In this document: positions 13,706-16,705 of the stretch, in pieces | Position numbering within the stretch: the stretch's first letter is position 1 | Layout of the letters: every line of letters starts with the position of its first letter | Assembly: GCA_946566415.1 (NCBI GenBank) | Contig: CAMNWW010000020.1 | Coordinates: 1 to 16,705, forward strand | Source of the DNA: an uncultured Lachnospiraceae bacterium | GTDB lineage: Bacteria; Bacillota; Clostridia; Lachnospirales; Lachnospiraceae | DNA length: 16,705 nucleotides | Direction of reading: 5' to 3' | Translations under genes and position numbers: made by a program | The notes under the pieces: generated by a model | The model's input: the letters and a program-made list of their open reading frames with translations, nothing else | The model's database searches: none | What the model was told of the DNA's origin: nothing

Positions 13706-14980
13706 ATGGTGATTGTGAAAGCAGAAAAGGTAATTTATTTTGAACTGCTTGGTTCTATTTCATATTCGCATGTCCTGATGAGTGAACCTGGGATATCTGA
13801 AGAGGATTTAGAGATAGAGATTGAGAGAGAAAGAGAAATAAAATATCACGTGATTCCCGAAAAGATAGGGAAAAAGACATTATCATTCCTGCAGTATTTG
13901 ATTGCAAATCATTCGAGGAATATTCCGTCGGAGGAGTTGATTGATGTATTCTGGCCGAACAGCAGTACTGACCCTGCAAATGCACTGCGCAATATGCTCT
14001 TTAAAATACGTGTCTTGCTTAGAACTATGTTTCCGGAAGAGGCAGATTTACTTCAGACGTTTCAAGGATATTATGCGTGGAATCCACAGATACGGATAGA
14101 AGTAGATTATGAACGTTTCGAGAGTTTGTGCCTGGAGGCGAGAAAGTGCTCCGGACGGGACAGGAAGGAAAGCAGAGGACTTTTGCTAAAGGCAGTGTCC
14201 CTCTATAAAGGAGATTTTCTTCCTGGAAATGACGGAGAATGGGCGAGGACGTCGAGACAATACTACAGGACCTTGTTTCTGGATGCGTGCAGGGCTTTGC
14301 TCCCTCTTTTGGAAAACGCCGAAGAATGGGTAGAGATGATACGTATATGTGACAGGGCGTATCAGATAGATTTCTGCATGGAAGAATTTACCGCGTATCA
14401 GATGCAGGCGTTTATTGCTATGGGACAGCCGGAACAGGCCATCGAGCGGTACGAGGCATACAGGGAGAAGGTATTTAAAGAGCTTGAGATGCCGCCGACA
14501 GAACGTATTGAGCAGATTTATACTCTAGCCCTTGGACTGCGCAGGGAGAACAGGGGCAATGATGAGGAGATTTTTCGATTGGTTTGTGAGGAGAACTCCA
14601 GCGGGCAGGCATTTCTCTGTAGTTTCGGGACATTCCGCAGTATTGTCGCGTTGGAAAGAAGGCATCTTTCACGTACGAAGCAGAAGTCTATGCTGGTCAT
14701 TGTAAGCCTCGGGAGCGGCGCGGTTCCTACCACGGATGCGAGAAGGCTGGAGAAGATTTTGTTGGAGGGGCTTAGGGAAGGAGACCCGGTGGCGCGCCTG
14801 GAGGCAGGAGCGTACATACTGATGCTGACAGGTGTGGACGCTGACAGCGCGCAGATCGTGACAGGAAGAATTGATAGTTTGTTCCATAAGACTTACCGGC
14901 ATTCCAGCGCACAGCTTACTTTTCGGATGTCAGAGTTATGTTTGAATGACAAAGAAGAACGATACGACCGAACATTTTAG
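13706..14980 (+). CDS. SARP-type regulator: winged helix plus BTAD, with a degenerate GGDEF-like C-terminus
   Basis: The 424-residue product has an N-terminal OmpR-like winged helix (about 50-128): KTLSFLQYLIANHSRNIPS, then EELIDVFWP, then the recognition region ALRNMLFKIRVLLRTMFP. A BTAD (bacterial transcriptional activation) helical repeat domain follows at about 132-275: LYKGDFLPG and EWARTSRQYYRTLFLDA are typical, ending at ALGLRR. The last ~135 residues look like a GGDEF domain that has lost its catalytic motif: FGTFRSIVALERRHLSRTKQ, then LREGDPVARLEAGAYILML (356-374) where an active enzyme would have RxGGDEF. It would bind DNA and perhaps a nucleotide. The gene has its own terminator. 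Start choice is uncertain: ATG 13706 has GCGAGG only 3 bp upstream, and GTG 13709 or 13715 are alternatives. Its target is unknown; the neighbours offer no obvious partner. Confidence 0.82.
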   Translation: MVIVKAEKVIYFELLGSISYSHVLMSEPGISEEDLEIEIEREREIKYHVIPEKIGKKTLSFLQYLIANHSRNIPSEELIDVFWPNSSTDPANALRNMLFKIRVLLRTMFPEEADLLQTFQGYYAWNPQIRIEVDYERFESLCLEARKCSGRDRKESRGLLLKAVSLYKGDFLPGNDGEWARTSRQYYRTLFLDACRALLPLLENAEEWVEMIRICDRAYQIDFCMEEFTAYQMQAFIAMGQPEQAIERYEAYREKVFKELEMPPTERIEQIYTLALGLRRENRGNDEEIFRLVCEENSSGQAFLCSFGTFRSIVALERRHLSRTKQKSMLVIVSLGSGAVPTTDARRLEKILLEGLREGDPVARLEAGAYILMLTGVDADSAQIVTGRIDSLFHKTYRHSSAQLTFRMSELCLNDKEERYDRTF

Positions 14981-14991
14981 AGTATAAAGAT

Positions 14992-15031
14992 CGGCGAGAT
15001 TCCGGGAAATGCAGGAATTTCGCCGTTTTTT
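14992..15031 (+). terminator. Intrinsic terminator of the SARP-type regulator gene
   Basis: CGGCGAGATTCC (14992-15003) pairs with GGAATTTCGCCG (15014-15025) over 12 bp with one G-U pair and a 10-nt loop, followed by TTTTTT (15026-15031). It lies 11 bp after the regulator stop. Confidence 0.92.
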
Positions 15032-15108
15032 AGTGTGATGCAATACAAATAAGAAAGTGTAACTCAAAAATTCGATGATCTTCGATACGGATACGGAAAG
15101 AAATCTGA

Positions 15109-15137
15109 TTGAGTAAACTTTAGATACATGGTACAAT
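15109..15137 (+). promoter_or_regulatory. Putative sigma-A promoter of the unrecognised 327-residue protein gene
   Basis: TTGAGT (15109-15114) is followed after 17 bp by TACAAT (15132-15137). Transcription would start near 15144, which lies beyond the ATG at 15142 and so argues for a later start codon. Confidence 0.65.
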
Positions 15138-15204
15138 ATCCATGAAAAGCATTTTGAAGAATATGAAAAGAAGATTCCCGGAAATATTTATAAGGATCAA
15201 AAAG

Positions 15205-16188
15205 ATGAAAGTACAGGAATTAAGAGAGCTATTAAGCAACGCGGACAGAGTCCTGCTGGAAAAGGCATTTGTAGAAAGCTATAAGCAATTTACAAAAAAT
15301 AAAAAAGAAGAGGTTGATCAGATCATCCAAGACGTGTTGACAGGAAAAGATCCAAAAAAGGAGAAGAAGAGTGTTCCTGTCAGTTTTGAAGCGTTGAAGG
15401 GAGAAATCACAGAATTTCTTGGGAATGCTTATGCGCAGAATTATTTTGTTCCGAACCAGGTTATTCCGAAGAACCAGCGTTCCAAGTGGCGTTTTCTTGT
15501 AAAAAATTATATCAAGGAACTGTCAAAGATTCCACAGGAAAGTGAAAATTATGAAGAGTCTGCAAGGCTTTTGACGAAGTTATATTTGCTGATTTGTTAT
15601 GCCTGTCATTATTATATATTTTCAACGGAGAATCCGTTTCGGTCTATTGGCTGGGAGCAGCAGGAGCTGTTTCAACTGATCGTGAAAAAGGTATTTGGCC
15701 TTGGGTATACGAGAAAAAATATTTCTGATCTTCTTTTGTATGCGGCTACGGATAAAGTGAGCCGAGAATCCTTGCCGGTCATGCAGGAAATGGCGCTTCT
15801 TTCAGAACTGAAAACTGCCGACGTAAAATATATGGCGGTTGAGGAAGCTAAGAAGTTGATTGATGAGAGAACGGAAAAGCTCAGAACCATGGGGAAATAT
15901 GGGAGTCAGAGATATGAGCTTCAGGAGGAAGTTAACAATCTCTGTGATATGATTTTAATGATACAGACATCGCTTGCGGAAACGGAGTCAGGCGTTCCAT
16001 ATTACTTTAAAACCTATGTGGAATCAGACAAGGAGATCACTCTATACCATGCGCTTGACATCATGGATTGGATGGAGGAAAACGAACAATGGCTTTACAT
16101 TTATGAGTACGGTATTAAGAAAAAAATACACCCGAGAGAGGAGCTGGCAAGCGAATACAACCAGAGAAAAGAGTCCTTGCGGAGCTAA
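15205..16188 (+). CDS. Unrecognised helical protein, 327 residues
   Basis: The start at ATG 15205 is chosen over 15142 and 15163. The promoter at 15109-15137 would start transcription after 15142, and only 15205 has a ribosome site (AAGGA at 15192-15196, 8 bp before it). I do not recognise the family. The sequence is rich in Lys and Glu and looks largely helical. It begins MKVQELRELLSNADRVLLEK, continues with AFVESYKQFTKNKKEEVDQ, and has hydrophobic stretches such as LLICYACHYYIF (about 135-146) that look like buried helices, not membrane spans. The last part has YHALDIMDWMEE. There is no signal peptide, no P-loop and no cysteine cluster. It stands alone between the SARP-type regulator terminator and a convergent signal peptidase gene. 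A role cannot be given. Confidence 0.75.
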   Translation: MKVQELRELLSNADRVLLEKAFVESYKQFTKNKKEEVDQIIQDVLTGKDPKKEKKSVPVSFEALKGEITEFLGNAYAQNYFVPNQVIPKNQRSKWRFLVKNYIKELSKIPQESENYEESARLLTKLYLLICYACHYYIFSTENPFRSIGWEQQELFQLIVKKVFGLGYTRKNISDLLLYAATDKVSRESLPVMQEMALLSELKTADVKYMAVEEAKKLIDERTEKLRTMGKYGSQRYELQEEVNNLCDMILMIQTSLAETESGVPYYFKTYVESDKEITLYHALDIMDWMEENEQWLYIYEYGIKKKIHPREELASEYNQRKESLRS

Positions 16189-16210
16189 GACTGCTTATGT
16201 GGGCAGAGTT

Positions 16211-16290
16211 CCTGCTTCGCAGGCCTGATATGGATCTGCAGATATTCCTCTTATATGCAAGCATGACGAGTCTGTCTGCAGATCCATATC
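16211..16290. repeat. Tandem hairpins with a 64-nt near-palindrome in a convergent intergenic space
   Basis: CCTGCTTCGCAGG (16211-16223) is a small hairpin. It is followed by a perfect 16-bp inverted repeat, GATATGGATCTGCAGA (16227-16242) with TCTGCAGATCCATATC (16275-16290), with 32 nt between. The stem can be lengthened by GCC (16223-16225) with GGC (16291-16293) past one bulge, and the loop has further small pairings (CTC with GAG, ATG with CAT). Neither strand has a U-tract, so this is not a normal intrinsic terminator. It could be a mobile repeat, a bidirectional structural terminator or an RNA element. Confidence 0.6.
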
Positions 16291-16379
16291 GGCTGTGAGT
16301 ACTAACAACTTTCTTACATATCTATAGAATTTTCTTCCAATTAGAAACTTCTAACTCGCTATAGGGCAGTACGCATTTC

Positions 16380-16705
16380 TTATGAATCACATTCTGTTTT
16401 CCTCCCTGCCGATCCGACCAGGTTCAGAAGTACGCCCAGGGCGATCACGCACGCCGCCGCGATCTTCCCGTAAAAGGAGGTCATAACCGTTAGGGTCTTC
16501 CCCATATGCGGGACGGTAAGCGCCACGCGTCCGATGAAATTGTCATACGCAGCCGGCATAGGGTCTTCTTTAGCGTTCGCATCCCCTTTTGTGGTAAACG
16601 TCCCGGACACCACGTTATTCTTTACTACCCGGTGGGTAATAATCCCCGTTCCTTCCTGGTCGCTGTAAAATGCGATAACGTCGTCTTCTTCCACCTTCTC
16701 CGGAA
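16380..16705 (-). CDS. Signal peptidase I, SipW/ER-type, 3' part
   Basis: The frame is open to the window end, so the gene starts beyond 16705; the GTG at 16692-16694 is internal. About 108 residues are visible. They begin PEKVEEDDVIAFYSDQEG, then ITHRVV, which holds the histidine used as general base in the SipW/archaeal/ER-type signal peptidases (Ser-His-Asp) in place of lysine. KGDANAKEDPMP carries the expected aspartates. IGRVALTVPHMGK follows, then one membrane helix near the C-terminus (KIAAACVIALGVLLNLVG). The catalytic serine is off the window. In this group the enzyme removes signal peptides from exported proteins, often matrix or pilin-like ones, at the outer face of the membrane. 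It converges with the unrecognised gene on the other strand. Confidence 0.9.
   Translation of the reverse strand, partial: PEKVEEDDVIAFYSDQEGTGIITHRVVKNNVVSGTFTTKGDANAKEDPMPAAYDNFIGRVALTVPHMGKTLTVMTSFYGKIAAACVIALGVLLNLVGSAGRKTECDS

Noticed and set aside
13706..14980. An active diguanylate cyclase domain
   Set aside because: The GGDEF motif is absent; LEAGAY stands in its place.
15142..15204. Upstream ATGs of the 327-residue protein gene
   Set aside because: The predicted transcription start is at about 15144 and neither ATG has a ribosome site; 15205 does.
16211..16290. The palindrome as an invertible promoter element
   Set aside because: The repeats enclose only 32 nt and no promoter is seen inside; known invertible promoters are longer.

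Overview
The window is chromosomal DNA from a low-to-moderate GC Gram-positive anaerobe, most likely a Clostridia/Lachnospiraceae gut bacterium. This rests on strong AGGAGG-type ribosome binding sites throughout, sigma-A promoters with 16-18 bp spacers, a lipoprotein-type solute-binding protein, and the style of the small toxin and regulators. The species cannot be named from sequence alone.

Layout: (1) 1-3239 + strand: the 3' part of a PLP-dependent Cys/Met-metabolism lyase, then a complete nitrate/sulfonate/taurine-type ABC importer (ATPase, lipoprotein binding protein, permease). It looks like one operon for importing and cleaving a small, possibly sulfur-containing, compound. (2) 3240-3886 is mostly intergenic but holds an unlisted 30-residue holin-like membrane toxin on the - strand (3524-3616). 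It has its own promoter and a leader that can hide its Shine-Dalgarno. A convergent + strand transcription unit (promoter about 3400, intrinsic terminator about 3535) should make an antisense RNA over its 3' end. This is the layout of a type I toxin-antitoxin locus. (3) 3887-8795 + strand: glucose-6-phosphate isomerase, a CdaR/PucR-type regulator, and an aconitase-family Fe-S hydratase of unknown substrate that is probably cotranscribed with the regulator. (4) 8796-10902 + strand: a visibly AT-richer two-gene cassette, a STAND/AAA-type ATPase followed 3 bp later by a DpnII/MboI-like PD-(D/E)XK nuclease. It has its own promoter and a strong terminator, and no methyltransferase lies nearby. It is a candidate defence module. 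(5) 10933-13616 + strand: an ECF-like sigma factor and a membrane protein with a cytoplasmic N-terminus and an extracytoplasmic beta-propeller, likely a signalling pair, ending in a terminator. (6) 13706-15031: a SARP/BTAD-type regulator carrying a degenerate GGDEF-like C-terminus, with its own terminator. (7) 15109-16188: an unrecognised helical protein with its own promoter. (8) 16189-16379: convergent intergenic space with a 64-nt near-palindrome, then the 3' end of a SipW/ER-type signal peptidase on the - strand, cut by the window edge.

The two most interesting points are the small toxin/antisense RNA locus in 3280-3740 and the ATPase-nuclease cassette at 8912-10831. No tRNA, rRNA, CRISPR array or transposase was seen. 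GC differences were judged by eye and not computed.
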